A DNA stretch of 58,048 bases from Buttiauxella noackiae ATCC 51607 (GCF_001654865.1 NZ_LXEO01000043.1:1-58048); one strand, 5' to 3'. Shown: positions 11,007 to 20,923, counted from the first letter of the stretch. Numbers and translations: made by a program. Notes: a model not told the origin generated them from the sequence alone.

Positions 11007-12185
11007 ATGAGCTCGACACATCGCATTCATGCGGGTGTATGGGCCCTTGCAGTTACGGCATTTGCTATTGGTGTGGCGGAGTTTATCGTCGTCGGTGTGC
11101 TGCCCGCCATTGCACAAGATTTACATGTGTCGCTGGCGCAGGCCGGAAGCCTGGTCGGAACCTACGCGCTTGCGCTCGCCATTGGCACACCAATTGTCGT
11201 TCTTGGGCTTGCACGATTGCCGCGTAAACCATTGCTACTGGCATTAGTGACGACCTTTCTTTTTGGTAACCTGCTATCCGCATTTTCTACCGGCTATCAC
11301 ATGCTATTGCTGGGTCGCATCATCACAGCAATTGCACACGGCAGTTTTTTTGCTATTGGTGCCACTGTTGCTGCCCGATTAGCTGCACCGGGAGCTGCAA
11401 GTCGGGCAATTTCCGTTATGTTTGCAGGCCTGACGCTTGCGATGATTATTGGTGTGCCATTGGGAAGCCTGATGGGTAACGGTCTGGGCTGGCGTTTGCC
11501 CTTTTTTGGGGTCGCAGTGTTAGCCGCAATTGCTCTGGTGGCAACGGCACGCTGGGTTCCGACATTACCCACACAGAAGGCAGCATCGGCGTTTGTTCAG
11601 CTGTCTGCATTAAAGCAGCCCACGATTCTGGCGATGATGAGTATTACCATACTCGGCTTTGGGGCAAGTTTTGCAGCCTTCACCTTTATCACCCCTATTT
11701 TGACTGGTATTAGTGGGTTTTCAGTTCACACTGCCAGCATATTATTAGTGGTTTTTGGCATAGCCACTTTAGTTGGAAATATGGCGGGAGGACGCTGGGC
11801 TGCAAGTCTCGGCTGGCCTACTGCGTTACGTCGTATGCTGCCAGCTCTGATGGCGGTATTTGTGCTCCTGGCATTCAGCCTCTCAAACAAACTGGCTGTT
11901 GTACCGCTGCTATTTATTTGGGGTGTGCTGGCATTCGGAATGTCGCCAGGTTTTCAGGCAGGAATGCTGGAAACGGCATCACGTTGGGCTCCTCGCGCAG
12001 TGGATTTCGCTTCAGCGTTGAATATTTCGGCTTTTAACCTGGGTATCACTTTGGGGGAAATTTTGGGCAGTGGATTAGTGGCGCAAAACAAGATGGCAAT
12101 GACCCCATGGGTGGGCATGCTGTTGGTGTTGTTAGCTCAAATCCCCCTACTCTGGCTTACGCGTAAACATAATCAACGCAACTGA
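11007..12185 (+). CDS. MFS transporter (drug:H+ antiporter-1, AraJ/YdhP-like)
   Basis: A 392-residue inner-membrane protein with twelve predicted helices and no signal sequence. The N-terminal helix carries AFAIGVAEFIVVGVLP, the helix 2-3 loop has GLARLPRKPLLL, and helix 5 holds the antiporter-type motif GVPLGSLMG. These patterns are typical of arabinose-efflux/chloramphenicol-resistance-like exporters. The ATG directly follows the TAA of the HbpS-like gene, so the two are a translational pair, probably controlled by the IclR protein. A GC-rich hairpin with a T-run follows the gene. The exported compound is unknown. Confidence 0.9.
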   Translation: MSSTHRIHAGVWALAVTAFAIGVAEFIVVGVLPAIAQDLHVSLAQAGSLVGTYALALAIGTPIVVLGLARLPRKPLLLALVTTFLFGNLLSAFSTGYHMLLLGRIITAIAHGSFFAIGATVAARLAAPGAASRAISVMFAGLTLAMIIGVPLGSLMGNGLGWRLPFFGVAVLAAIALVATARWVPTLPTQKAASAFVQLSALKQPTILAMMSITILGFGASFAAFTFITPILTGISGFSVHTASILLVVFGIATLVGNMAGGRWAASLGWPTALRRMLPALMAVFVLLAFSLSNKLAVVPLLFIWGVLAFGMSPGFQAGMLETASRWAPRAVDFASALNISAFNLGITLGEILGSGLVAQNKMAMTPWVGMLLVLLAQIPLLWLTRKHNQRN

Positions 12186-12190
12186 GATAA

Positions 12191-12221
12191 AGGGAAACCT
12201 CACGGTTTCCCTCTCTTTTTT
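12191..12221 (+). terminator. Rho-independent terminator after the MFS exporter
   Basis: Stem AGGGAAACC/GGTTTCCCT with a TCAC loop, followed by CTCTTTTTTA. It lies between the convergent transporter genes and its T-run reaches the stop codon of the minus-strand gene. Confidence 0.85.
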
Positions 12222-13419
12222 AAGCGTGAGCTGCCGCTTTTTTCGGGAATACCAGCAGTGCAACGATAGGTGAAACAACCATCAACGCAAACACCCAAAT
12301 AAAGCCCATTGTGAAGCTACCGGTTGCATCAATCGACCAGCCAATTAATTGACTGTTAGCGGTAGCGATAACGAAAGTGCATACCCAGAATGTCGACATT
12401 GTATAGGTAACGGTTTGGGTATTGGCCCCTTTTAGCATCTCTTTTGGGATAGAGAAGATAAAGGCAAACCAGGTCGCAAACACAAAACCCGTCAGGAATG
12501 AGCAGACCAGAATCAGAATGTCGTTTGTTGCAAACAGCATAATGAAGGTGGTTATCGCCATTACAATGCTGGTGCTAAATAACCAGTTTTTATAATGGTA
12601 GCCGCGAGCTTTGAAGAAAGGTCCAACAATCGCACCAAGCATAATACCGACCTGGTTCACGGTACCGCTCAGATGAGCATGTGACTCTGGCGGCAGGTGT
12701 GCATATTTGGCGTAGTAAAGTGGCAGGAAGGTGAACATGAAAATCATCATGATCATCGCGCCGACGTACTGGGCAATCATTCCCCACACCACGCGGTTAA
12801 AAATCGCATCTTTCATGATGCGCAGTTTATCCGTGCTCCCGTCGTTGCTTGCAGTAGTAACGGTAACTTCTTCATCGGTAAAGAAGATAAGCCACACCAC
12901 TCCCAGAACCAGCGTGATCACGCCATATACTGCCAGCAGGTTTCTCCAGCCACCAAAGTAGACAGATAAGCTGCCCGCCAGCGTCAACGCGATAATAGTG
13001 CCGATGATATTGGAGGTGCAGTTCAGGCTGTTGAGTGCAGAGGCGGTTTTGTTATTAAACAAACGTGCCACGGTCGGCACCAATGAAACCAGGCAAATTG
13101 CGCCGCCCAGGCCGCCCATAAAGCGAATCACTAACAACAGGTCGAAATTATTGGTCCATGGGATGAATATCGATAACCCGGTAAGCACACAACCCAAAAG
13201 ATAGGATTTCTTCGCGCCCAGTTGTGCCGTCAGAATTGACGTGCAGAAGGCACCGAGAATTTTCGCCCACAGAATCACATTCGACATCAACGCCGCATGA
13301 GAAACATCGATATTAAAATCGGCCATGATTTGCGGCATCACTGCACCGGTTGTCGCCCAGGCTGCACCAAAAACCATATAAACCGCATACAGAACAAACT
13401 CGATTATCCACTTATTCAC
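12220..13419 (-). CDS. MFS transporter paired with an M20 peptidase
   Basis: A 399-residue inner-membrane carrier with about twelve helices, beginning MNKWIIEFVLYAVYMVFGAA and containing the helix 2-3 loop LTAQLGAKKSYLLG and helix 4 FMGGLGGAICLVSLVPT. The start is GTG, overlapping the peptidase stop by four bases (GTGA), with CAGGAGG just upstream, so the two genes are translationally coupled. Coupling to an aminopeptidase-like enzyme suggests uptake of a peptide, amino-acid conjugate or acylated amino acid that the enzyme then hydrolyses. No specific substrate can be read; the sequence is not close to any E. coli carrier I recognise. Confidence 0.88.
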   Translation of the reverse strand: MNKWIIEFVLYAVYMVFGAAWATTGAVMPQIMADFNIDVSHAALMSNVILWAKILGAFCTSILTAQLGAKKSYLLGCVLTGLSIFIPWTNNFDLLLVIRFMGGLGGAICLVSLVPTVARLFNNKTASALNSLNCTSNIIGTIIALTLAGSLSVYFGGWRNLLAVYGVITLVLGVVWLIFFTDEEVTVTTASNDGSTDKLRIMKDAIFNRVVWGMIAQYVGAMIMMIFMFTFLPLYYAKYAHLPPESHAHLSGTVNQVGIMLGAIVGPFFKARGYHYKNWLFSTSIVMAITTFIMLFATNDILILVCSFLTGFVFATWFAFIFSIPKEMLKGANTQTVTYTMSTFWVCTFVIATANSQLIGWSIDATGSFTMGFIWVFALMVVSPIVALLVFPKKAAAHA

Positions 13420-14663
13420 GCAGAAACCTCCTGAGCGCTCAGAGTGATGATTTCCAGCAGCATTTCACTTGCCAGGCGCAGGGATTCTGCAGGGAGGAAC
13501 TCTTTGGTTGAGTGGAAATTATGGGCACCGGTAAAGATATTTACTGTAGGCAAACCAGCTGGAGTGATAACGCTGCCGTCATACCCACCACGCATAATTA
13601 ACGGCTTCGGCTCGATTCCCAAATTGCGCATTGCTTGCTGAACACTGGCAATAATTTCCGGTTTTTTATCGAGACCCGCTTTAACATTATCGTAGGTATC
13701 AGATAGTTCCAGAATGATATTTTCGTGACCGTAGCGATTTTGCAATTGTTCGGTAATTGCCCGCAATGTCGATTTTCTGTTCTGGTAACCCTCTATTTCA
13801 AAATCACGCAGTGCAATTTCAAGCGTTGCACTAACGGTATTACCAGAGATTTTATTTACCCAAAAATACCCTTCGCGGCCTTCCGTTAATTCCGGACGCT
13901 CATTTTCAGGCAAAGCATTGATAACTTCATTAGCAATGAGCAGAGCATTGACTAATTTACCTTTGGCGCTCATAGGATGAGCCGTCACGCCTTTAAAGGT
14001 CATTTTGGCACTACCGGCATACCAGTTTTCAATCACGTATTCACCGATACCACAGCAGTCCAGGCAAATACCAAAATCAGCATTGAGCTGCGCGACATTT
14101 AGCGCTTTAGCACCACGAATACCAATTTCTTCATCCGGCAATAACACCAGTTTGATATCGCCATGTTTAAAGCCAGGCGTGGCAATCATATAGCGAATGG
14201 CTTCAACTGCCGCCGCAATGGCCGCTTTGTCATCTGCACCCAGCAGGCTGGTGCCGTCGGTGGTGATGATGTCCTGGCCAACGTAGCCCAGTAATTCCGG
14301 GAATGCTTCAACGGTAATCGCATCACCAGTCGCAGGCAGCACGATATCTGTACCGTCATAGTTTTTCACGCGTACAGCGTGGGTGTCATTGGCGTTATCT
14401 GGCGCAGTGTCGAGATGTGCAAAGAAGACAATGGATGGCATTGCTGGACTATTTGCGGCAAGGCTAAGAACGGTAATAGCATTATCGTTAATGGTGGTCT
14501 TAACAGCATTTTCAGTTGCGAAATCACTGGCAACAAGTTGCGCTAATTTATACTGATTTTCACAGCTAGGAAGGTGTTGATTATCTGGAACGGAAGTGGT
14601 GTTGATTTTTGTATACCTGATAAAGGTATCTATTATTTGGTCTGCGTTGATACGTATTGTCAT
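13416..14663 (-). CDS. Peptidase T-like M20B metallopeptidase
   Basis: A 415-residue cytoplasmic di-zinc peptidase related to, but clearly diverged from, PepT. Metal and catalytic residues are in place: FFAHLDTAPD (His ligand and Asp), TSLLGADDKAA (bridging Asp), LPDEEIG (catalytic Glu and Glu ligand), FGICLDCCG (Asp ligand), and the final His in FTGAHNFHS. The lid domain lies at about 215-325 (GVTAHPMSAKGKLVNAL). PepT removes N-terminal residues from tripeptides; this paralogue probably has another substrate, since it is coupled to a transporter. It is the first gene of the pair. The upstream 220 bases are AT-rich and should carry the promoter. Confidence 0.88.
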   Translation of the reverse strand: MTIRINADQIIDTFIRYTKINTTSVPDNQHLPSCENQYKLAQLVASDFATENAVKTTINDNAITVLSLAANSPAMPSIVFFAHLDTAPDNANDTHAVRVKNYDGTDIVLPATGDAITVEAFPELLGYVGQDIITTDGTSLLGADDKAAIAAAVEAIRYMIATPGFKHGDIKLVLLPDEEIGIRGAKALNVAQLNADFGICLDCCGIGEYVIENWYAGSAKMTFKGVTAHPMSAKGKLVNALLIANEVINALPENERPELTEGREGYFWVNKISGNTVSATLEIALRDFEIEGYQNRKSTLRAITEQLQNRYGHENIILELSDTYDNVKAGLDKKPEIIASVQQAMRNLGIEPKPLIMRGGYDGSVITPAGLPTVNIFTGAHNFHSTKEFLPAESLRLASEMLLEIITLSAQEVSA

Positions 14664-14851
14664 TATTTACTACTCACCATTAACATGGAATGGTTGATAA
14701 ATATTACAAATTCATTAAGTGAGTTATATTTTTATAACTTAGTTAATATCCTGCAACATATTTACCATTCATATTATGAATTTAAGTGAGCAGCATTATT
14801 AGCCAGGAAAGGATAAGGGTGCGTGATAAAGATCAATAGGAATGGTATTTA

Positions 14852-14880
14852 ATAGAAGCCAGAAAATATCTGGCTTCTAT
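14852..14880 (-). terminator. Hairpin downstream of actS
   Basis: Perfect 12-bp stem ATAGAAGCCAGA/TCTGGCTTCTAT with a 5-base loop, starting 4 bases after the actS stop. On the minus strand it is followed by TAAATACC, a poor T-run, so termination strength is uncertain. Confidence 0.6.
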
Positions 14881-14883
14881 TAA

Positions 14884-15651
14884 TTAGCAAGATGGCTTGC
14901 TACCTGGAGGAGGTAAGTAGCGCTGTGGATCGATAGCATTTGCACGATAACGAATCTGGAAGTGCAAATTCACCGAATCTGAACCGCTGCTGCCCATAGT
15001 AGCAATTTTCTGGCCAGCGCTAACTTTCTGGCTGGTATTTACCAGTGTCGTTTCGTTATGAGCGTAGGCCGTGATGTACTCTTCGTTATGCTTAATCATC
15101 ACTAAGTTGCCATAACCGCGCAGCTGGTTACCGACGTAAACCACGGTTCCGGCCGCAGAAGCATAAACGGGTTGCCCACGTTTACCGGCTATATCAATAC
15201 CTTTATTCCCACCGTCACTATCGGAGAATGGCGCAATCACTTTACCCGACGTTGGCCAGAGCCAGCATTTTGAGCCAACCGGAGGAGCAGCGACTTTCGC
15301 AACGCTACTGGTGGAAGATGAACGTGGTTTTGAGGTTTTCGCAACGGCTGTTTTCTTCGATGAAGATGAAGAACCAGAGCTACTTTTAACACGGATTTTT
15401 TGCCCTATCTCCAGCGTATAAGGAGCAGGAATACCATTAAGGCGAGCCAACTGGCCGACGCTTGTGCCGGTCATACGCGAAATACGCGAGAGTGTGTCAC
15501 CACGTTTGACGGTATAAACCGAACCGCTGTAGCTACCTGAAGAGGCTTGAGTGGTGCCCGCTTTATTTGATGAGCAAGCGACGAGTAACAGGCTTAGCAC
15601 CAGGATGACGGCATTCGGTGCCCACTTTCTGACTGTGCTTTCCTTGCGCAA
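14884..15651 (-). CDS. actS: Amidase activator ActS (YgeR), LysM/degenerate LytM lipoprotein
   Basis: A 255-residue lipoprotein with signal peptide and lipobox LVAC (Cys26), a LysM domain at about 46-89 (YTVKRGDTLSRIS), a Ser/Lys-rich linker and a C-terminal LytM/M23 domain (about 140-245). The zinc ligands are degenerate: NKGIDIAG replaces HxxxD and NLHFQIR lacks the first histidine, so it is not a hydrolase. E. coli ActS activates the cell-wall amidases, mainly AmiC, from the envelope. The best start is TTG at 15651 with GAGG six bases upstream. It follows lysS on the same strand after a terminator-like hairpin, whereas E. coli has the xanthine gene block between them. Confidence 0.93.
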   Translation of the reverse strand: MRKESTVRKWAPNAVILVLSLLLVACSSNKAGTTQASSGSYSGSVYTVKRGDTLSRISRMTGTSVGQLARLNGIPAPYTLEIGQKIRVKSSSGSSSSSKKTAVAKTSKPRSSSTSSVAKVAAPPVGSKCWLWPTSGKVIAPFSDSDGGNKGIDIAGKRGQPVYASAAGTVVYVGNQLRGYGNLVMIKHNEEYITAYAHNETTLVNTSQKVSAGQKIATMGSSGSDSVNLHFQIRYRANAIDPQRYLPPPGSKPSC

Positions 15652-15686
15652 ACCAATCCTCGGAATACATTAACTGAGAAGAAGAT

Positions 15687-15713
15687 GTTCCTCCCCGCAG
15701 CGCAGGGAGGAAC
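15687..15713 (-). terminator. Terminator after lysS
   Basis: Stem GTTCCTCCC/GGGAGGAAC, 9 bp perfect, 9-base loop, followed on the minus strand by ATCTTCTTCTC. It begins 9 bases after the lysS stop. Confidence 0.75.
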
Positions 15714-15722
15714 CAGTACAAC

Positions 15723-17237
15723 TTACTTAACCGGGCGCAGAGCCGGGAACAAGATAACGTCGCGGATGGTGTGGCTGTTAGTGAACAGCATAACCATACG
15801 GTCGATACCAATACCCAGACCCGCCGTTGGTGGCAAACCGTGCTCCAGTGCAGTCACGTAGTCTTCATCGAAGAACATCGCTTCGTCGTCGCCTGCATCT
15901 TTTGCAGAAACCTGGTCTGCAAAGCGCTGTGCCTGGTCTTCTGCATCATTAAGCTCGGAGAAGCCATTACCGATTTCACGACCACCGATGAAGAACTCGA
16001 AACGGTCAGTGATTTCTGGGTTTTCGTCATTACGACGCGCCAGTGGAGACACCTCTGCCGGGTATTCAGTAATGAAGGTCGGCTGAATCAGATGGCTTTC
16101 AGCCACTTCTTCAAAGATCTCGGTGACTACACGGCCCAGGCCCCAGCTCTTCTCAACTTTGATGCCGATAGCTGCTGCGATTTCCAGTGCTCTGCCCATA
16201 TCGTCCAAATCTGCAATATCAGTTTCCGGGCGGTATTTTTTGATGGCTTCACGCATGGTCAATTTGGCGAACGGCTGGTCGAAGTCAAAGATCTCTTCGC
16301 CATATTTCACTTGCGCAGTACCCAGCACGTCATGTGCCAGAGTACGGAACAGAGATTCGGTCAACTCGATCAGATCTTTGTAATCCGCATACGCCATATA
16401 GAGTTCCATCATGGTGAACTCTGGGTTGTGACGCGGAGAAATACCTTCGTTACGGAAGTTACGGTTGATCTCGAATACGCGATCGAAGCCACCAACAACC
16501 AGGCGCTTCAGATACAGTTCCGGCGCAATACGCAGGTACATGTCGATATCCAACGCGTTGTGATGCGTGATGAATGGACGCGCAGAGGCACCACCCGGAA
16601 TCACCTGCATCATTGGCGTTTCCACTTCCATAAAGCCGCGCTCAACCATGAAGTTACGAACGCCAGCCATGATTTGCGAACGAATTTTAAAGGTGTTGCG
16701 GGATTCGTCGTTAGAAATCAGATCCAGGTAACGCTGACGGTAGCGCGCTTCCTGATCCTGCAGACCGTGGAATTTGTCCGGCAGCGGGCGCAGCGCTTTG
16801 GTCAGCAGACGCAGTTCAGTACAGTGAATAGAAAGCTCACCGGTTTTGGTTTTGAACAGCTTACCGCGCGCACCCAGGATGTCACCGAGGTCCCATTTTT
16901 TGAACTGCTCGTTGTAGATGCCTTCTGGCAAATCATCACGCGCAACATAAAGCTGAATGCGACCACCAACATCTTGCAGAGTAACGAAAGACGCTTTACC
17001 CATGATTCGGCGAGTCATCATACGACCAGCAACGGCAACTTCGATGCCCAGTTCTTCCAGCTCTTCGTTCTCTTTAGCATCGAAGTCAGCGTGCAATTGG
17101 TCTGAGGTATGATCGCGACGGAAATCATTTGGGAAAGCAATGCCCTGCTCGCGCAGGCCTGCCAGCTTCTCGCGGCGTGCTTTCAGTTCATTATTAAGAT
17201 CGACCGCTTCGGTACCCTGTGCTTGTTGTTCAGACAT
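15723..17237 (-). CDS. lysS: Lysyl-tRNA synthetase, class II
   Basis: A 504-residue cytoplasmic enzyme, nearly the E. coli length, that charges tRNA-Lys. The N-terminal OB-fold anticodon domain covers about 60-180 ([21 protein letters not shown]). The class II core has motif 1 around [21 protein letters not shown], motif 2 [20 protein letters not shown] and motif 3 [16 protein letters not shown] near the end. It follows prfB by 9 bases, the conserved prfB-lysS operon, and ends at a hairpin terminator. Which of the E. coli-like LysS/LysU pair this represents is set by its position after prfB. Confidence 0.98.
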   Translation of the reverse strand: MSEQQAQGTEAVDLNNELKARREKLAGLREQGIAFPNDFRRDHTSDQLHADFDAKENEELEELGIEVAVAGRMMTRRIMGKASFVTLQDVGGRIQLYVARDDLPEGIYNEQFKKWDLGDILGARGKLFKTKTGELSIHCTELRLLTKALRPLPDKFHGLQDQEARYRQRYLDLISNDESRNTFKIRSQIMAGVRNFMVERGFMEVETPMMQVIPGGASARPFITHHNALDIDMYLRIAPELYLKRLVVGGFDRVFEINRNFRNEGISPRHNPEFTMMELYMAYADYKDLIELTESLFRTLAHDVLGTAQVKYGEEIFDFDQPFAKLTMREAIKKYRPETDIADLDDMGRALEIAAAIGIKVEKSWGLGRVVTEIFEEVAESHLIQPTFITEYPAEVSPLARRNDENPEITDRFEFFIGGREIGNGFSELNDAEDQAQRFADQVSAKDAGDDEAMFFDEDYVTALEHGLPPTAGLGIGIDRMVMLFTNSHTIRDVILFPALRPVK

Positions 17238-17246
17238 GTTGGTTCC

Positions 17247-18345
17247 TCATAACCCTGCTTTCAAACTTGCTTCGATAAATTTGTCCAGATCGCCATCCAG
17301 TACCGCCTGCGTGTTACGGGTTTCTACACCTGTACGCAAGTCTTTGATACGGGAGTCATCCAGTACGTAAGAACGAATCTGGCTGCCCCAGCCGATATCC
17401 GATTTATTGTCTTCCAGCGACTGCTTCTCAGCATTCTTCTTCTGCATTTCCAGCTCGTATAACTTCGCCTTCATCTGCTTCATCGCCTGATCTTTGTTCT
17501 TATGCTGCGAACGGTCGTTCTGGCACTGAGTCACTGTATTGGTCGGAAGGTGGGTAATACGCACCGCAGATTCTGTACGGTTAACGTGCTGACCACCTGC
17601 GCCAGATGCACGATACACATCGATACGCAGATCTGCCGGGTTGATTTCGATATCAATGTCGTCATCCACTTCTGGATAAACGAAGGCGGAGCTAAAGGAG
17701 GTGTGGCGACGGCCCCCGGAATCGAACGGGCTCTTACGAACCAGACGATGGACGCCAGTTTCGGTACGCAACCAGCCAAAGGCGTATTCGCCCTGAATGC
17801 GAATAGTCACGGATTTAATACCGGCAACTTCACCTTCAGACTCTTCAATAATTTCGGTTTTGAAGCCACGAGCTTCTGCCCAACGCAGATACATACGCAT
17901 CAACATGCTGGCCCAGTCTTGCGCTTCGGTGCCGCCAGAACCTGCCTGAATGTCGATATAACAGTCAGCGCTGTCATATTCGCCGGAGAACATACGACGG
18001 AACTCCAGCTGTGCCAGTTTGGCTTCGAGCTGGTCTATCTCAACAATGGTTTCATTGAAGGTATCTTCGTCGTCGGCTTCGATGGCCAATTCCAGCAAGC
18101 CGTTAACATCTTCCAGCCCCTGGGTCATTTGGTCTAAGGTGTCGACAATGGCTTCCAGTGAAGAACGCTCTTTACCTAGCGCTTGCGCGCGTTCAGGTTC
18201 GTTCCACACATCAGGCTGTTCCAGCTCTGCGTTTACTTCTTCCAGGCGCTCTTTCTTGGCATCATAGTCAAAGATACCCCCTAAGAACGTCGCTGCGCTC
18301 AGTGAGGTCCTGGATGCGGTTTTTTACCGGGTTAATTTCAAACAT
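17247..18345 (-). CDS. prfB: Peptide chain release factor 2, programmed +1 frameshift
   Basis: RF2 recognises UGA and UAA and releases the finished chain. Translation starts at ATG 18345, runs 25 codons to an in-frame TGA at 18270-18268, then shifts +1 and continues to the stop at 17247, giving 365 residues as in E. coli. The stop-codon recognition motif SPF (in KSPFDSGG) and the catalytic GGQ (in [12 protein letters not shown]) are both present in the second frame. The shift site is intact, so RF2 level feeds back on its own synthesis. It lies between recJ and lysS in the usual operon. An annotation starting inside the second frame, for example at 18209, would be truncated. Confidence 0.98.
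18265..18283 (-). promoter_or_regulatory. prfB programmed +1 frameshift signal
   Basis: Reads CTTAGGGGGTATCTTTGAC: an internal Shine-Dalgarno-like AGGGGG, the slippery CTT, the TGA stop and a following C. This is the conserved autoregulatory RF2 frameshift site: when RF2 is scarce the ribosome slips forward by one base and completes the protein. Confidence 0.97.
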
Positions 18346-18441
18346 GGTCTGTATTATCTTATGTTGATGACAGAAGACGAAAATGCGGTCGTAGACCGGA
18401 AAGTTTACCGGAATTACGCCGCTTTTTATAGTTTTGGTTGG

Positions 18442-20175
18442 CTAAATCGGCCAGATGTGATCGATTAACAACTGAACGCTGCGATTACCCCGAAACTCAT
18501 TCACATCAAGCTTAAAGGCCAGTTCAACCTCACGCACGCCATTATCAGGCCAGCATGCGGTATCGACGTTAAAAGCAATCCCGTCAATCAACGGGCCACC
18601 GCCGATTGGTTCAACCATCACTTTAAGATGGCGCTCGCCCACCAGCCGTTGTTGTAACAAACGGAATTTACCGTCAAATAATGGCTCCGGGAACATCTGC
18701 CCCCACGGCCCGGCATCGCGCAGCATCTCAGCGGTTTCCAGCGTTATCTCTTGCGCAGAAATAGCGCCGTCTGACCAAATCACGCCCTGAAGCAATGCGG
18801 GATCAAGCCATTCGCCGATCAGATCGCCAAAACGCTGGCGGAACTCTTCAAATTTAGCTTCTTCCAGCGACAAACCTGCAGCCATCGCGTGGCCGCCAAA
18901 TTTCAGCATCATGCCAGGATACAGAGTATCAAGCCGTTCAAGAGCATCGCGCATATGCAAGCCTTGCACTGAGCGGCCAGAGCCTTTGAGCGTGCCGTCT
19001 CCGGCAGGCGCAAATGCAATTACCGGGCGGTTAAAGCGCTCTTTGATACGTGAAGCCAGTATTCCGACTACGCCCTGATGCCATTCCGGATGGTACATCG
19101 CCAGGCCATATGGCAGCTCATCATGGCTGTGTTCAAGTTGTTGGCACAGCGTTAGTGCTTCAACCTGCATGCCCTGCTCAATCTCTTTACGTGTCTGATT
19201 GAGTGCATCCAGCTCATTGGCCAACATACGTGCTTCAGAAATGTTTTCACTGAGCAATAACGCCACACCAACGGACATATCATCCAGGCGCCCTGCCGCA
19301 TTTAGGCGTGGGCCTAATGCAAAGCCTAAATCGCTGGCTGCGAGTTTTTGCGGCTCACGGTTAGCGACTTCTAACAAAGCTTTAATTCCAGGGCGACACT
19401 TGCCGGCGCGAATGCGGCTCAAACCCTGCCAGGTCAAAATGCGGTTATTGGTATCAAGCGGAACAACATCAGCTACCGTGCCCAACGCCACCAGATCCAG
19501 CAGTTCTGCAATGTTTGGAATCGCCAACCCTTGCTGCTCAAACCAACCACAATCACGCAGATGAGCACGCATTGCCAGCATCAGATAAAAGGCAACGCCA
19601 ACACCGGCAAGTGATTTTGACGGGAACTCACAATCAACCAAATTTGGGTTAACTATGGCATCAGCCGCCGGAAGTTCAGGCCCCGGCAAGTGATGGTCCG
19701 TAACAACTACAGGAATGCCCAGTGCGTGCGCTCGTTCAACACCGCTATGGGAAGAGATCCCGTTATCGACGGTCAAAATCAGCTGCGCGCCACGCGCATG
19801 AGCTTGATCCACCACTTCCGGGCTCAAACCATATCCGTCGTCGAAACGGTTAGGTACAAGATAGCTGACGTTTTGACACCCAAGGCTACGCAGCCCCAGC
19901 ACGCTTAACGCGGTGCTGGTTGCGCCATCGGCATCAAAATCGCCGACCACGATGATGCGCAAACCTTCACGAAAAGCGTTATGCAGGATTTCAACGGCTT
20001 TATCCATGCCATTAAGCTGTTGCCACGAGAGCATTCCCTTCACACTGCGTTCCAGGTCTTGCTCACCGCGCACACCACGGCTGGCGTAAAGGCGTTTTAA
20101 AAGTGGGTGCAATTGCTGGGGTAACACCACGGATTCATCGACCGTACGGCGGCGAAGTTGTGTTTGCTGTTTCAC
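18442..20175 (-). CDS. recJ: Single-stranded-DNA-specific exonuclease RecJ
   Basis: A 577-residue 5'-3' single-strand exonuclease of the DHH family, used in RecF-pathway recombination, mismatch repair and base-excision repair. Visible motifs are VVGDFDADGATST (metal-binding DxD), LTVDNGISSH, VVTDHHLPG (the DHH signature), GPRLNAAGRLDD, and the DHHA1 domain FGGHAMAAGLSL; a C-terminal OB fold follows (about 450-577). Length equals the E. coli enzyme. The dsbC stop is 7 bases upstream of its start, so it belongs to the xerD-dsbC-recJ-prfB-lysS run. Confidence 0.98.
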   Translation of the reverse strand: MKQQTQLRRRTVDESVVLPQQLHPLLKRLYASRGVRGEQDLERSVKGMLSWQQLNGMDKAVEILHNAFREGLRIIVVGDFDADGATSTALSVLGLRSLGCQNVSYLVPNRFDDGYGLSPEVVDQAHARGAQLILTVDNGISSHSGVERAHALGIPVVVTDHHLPGPELPAADAIVNPNLVDCEFPSKSLAGVGVAFYLMLAMRAHLRDCGWFEQQGLAIPNIAELLDLVALGTVADVVPLDTNNRILTWQGLSRIRAGKCRPGIKALLEVANREPQKLAASDLGFALGPRLNAAGRLDDMSVGVALLLSENISEARMLANELDALNQTRKEIEQGMQVEALTLCQQLEHSHDELPYGLAMYHPEWHQGVVGILASRIKERFNRPVIAFAPAGDGTLKGSGRSVQGLHMRDALERLDTLYPGMMLKFGGHAMAAGLSLEEAKFEEFRQRFGDLIGEWLDPALLQGVIWSDGAISAQEITLETAEMLRDAGPWGQMFPEPLFDGKFRLLQQRLVGERHLKVMVEPIGGGPLIDGIAFNVDTACWPDNGVREVELAFKLDVNEFRGNRSVQLLIDHIWPI

Positions 20176-20182
20176 CCGTTAA

Positions 20183-20899
20183 CTACCCGCCTACATTGGT
20201 AAGTTGCTGGTGCGCGTCCAGCATTTGCTTCATCTCTTTCGGCCCCTGGTAGCCTGGAATAACCGTACCGTTACTCAGCACAATCGCAGGCGTTCCCTGG
20301 ATACCAAACTGCACGCCCAGGTTGTAATGGTTCGCGATATTCATATCGCAACTCCCACCCGCTACCGCTTCGCCCTTCATCGCCGCATCGAAGGCTTTTT
20401 TAGGATCTTTTGCACACCAGATTGCTTTCATGTCGTTTTCAGTCTGGCTTTGCAGACCCTGGCGCGGGAAGGCCAGGTAACGCACGGTAATACCCAGCGC
20501 GTTGTAGTCTTTCATCTCTTCATGCAGCTTGTGGCAGTAGCCGCAGGTAATGTCAGTGAAAACCGTAATGACGTGTTTCTCTTGCGGCGCTTTATAAACG
20601 ATCATCTCTTTTTCGAGAGCTTTAAGTTTACCCACCAGCAGTTGATTGGTGACATTAACAGGCTGTGCACCGCTCACATCGTACAGCGGCCCCTGAATAA
20701 CGTGCTTACCATCTTCGGTTACATACAAAACGCCGCTATCGGTTAAAACCGTTTTCATGCCCGCAACAGGTGCCGACTGAATGTCAGCATTTTGCACGCC
20801 TAGCTTAGCAAGAGACTGCTTGATTGCTGCGTCGTCAGCATGAACAAAACCGGACACAGAGACCGCTAATAATGGCAGCAGCCACAAACGCTTTTTCAT
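20183..20899 (-). CDS. dsbC: Periplasmic thiol:disulfide isomerase DsbC
   Basis: A 238-residue exported protein that reshuffles wrong disulfides in periplasmic proteins and is kept reduced by DsbD. The ATG at 20899 is preceded by AAAGGA; the first 21 residues form a Sec signal peptide ending VHA. The N-terminal dimerisation domain covers about 25-85, then a thioredoxin fold with the active-site CGYC in TDITCGYCHKL; a second cysteine pair (AIWCAKD, GGSCDMN) forms the structural disulfide. It begins 24 bases after the xerD stop. Confidence 0.97.
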   Translation of the reverse strand: MKKRLWLLPLLAVSVSGFVHADDAAIKQSLAKLGVQNADIQSAPVAGMKTVLTDSGVLYVTEDGKHVIQGPLYDVSGAQPVNVTNQLLVGKLKALEKEMIVYKAPQEKHVITVFTDITCGYCHKLHEEMKDYNALGITVRYLAFPRQGLQSQTENDMKAIWCAKDPKKAFDAAMKGEAVAGGSCDMNIANHYNLGVQFGIQGTPAIVLSNGTVIPGYQGPKEMKQMLDAHQQLTNVGG

Positions 20900-20923
20900 G
20901 ATGATTCCTTTATCTTTTGCCAC

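Noticed and set aside
15771..17105. 444-codon plus-strand open frame
   Set aside because: It is exactly antisense to lysS, which has full family conservation; no ribosome site or recognisable domain in the antisense frame.
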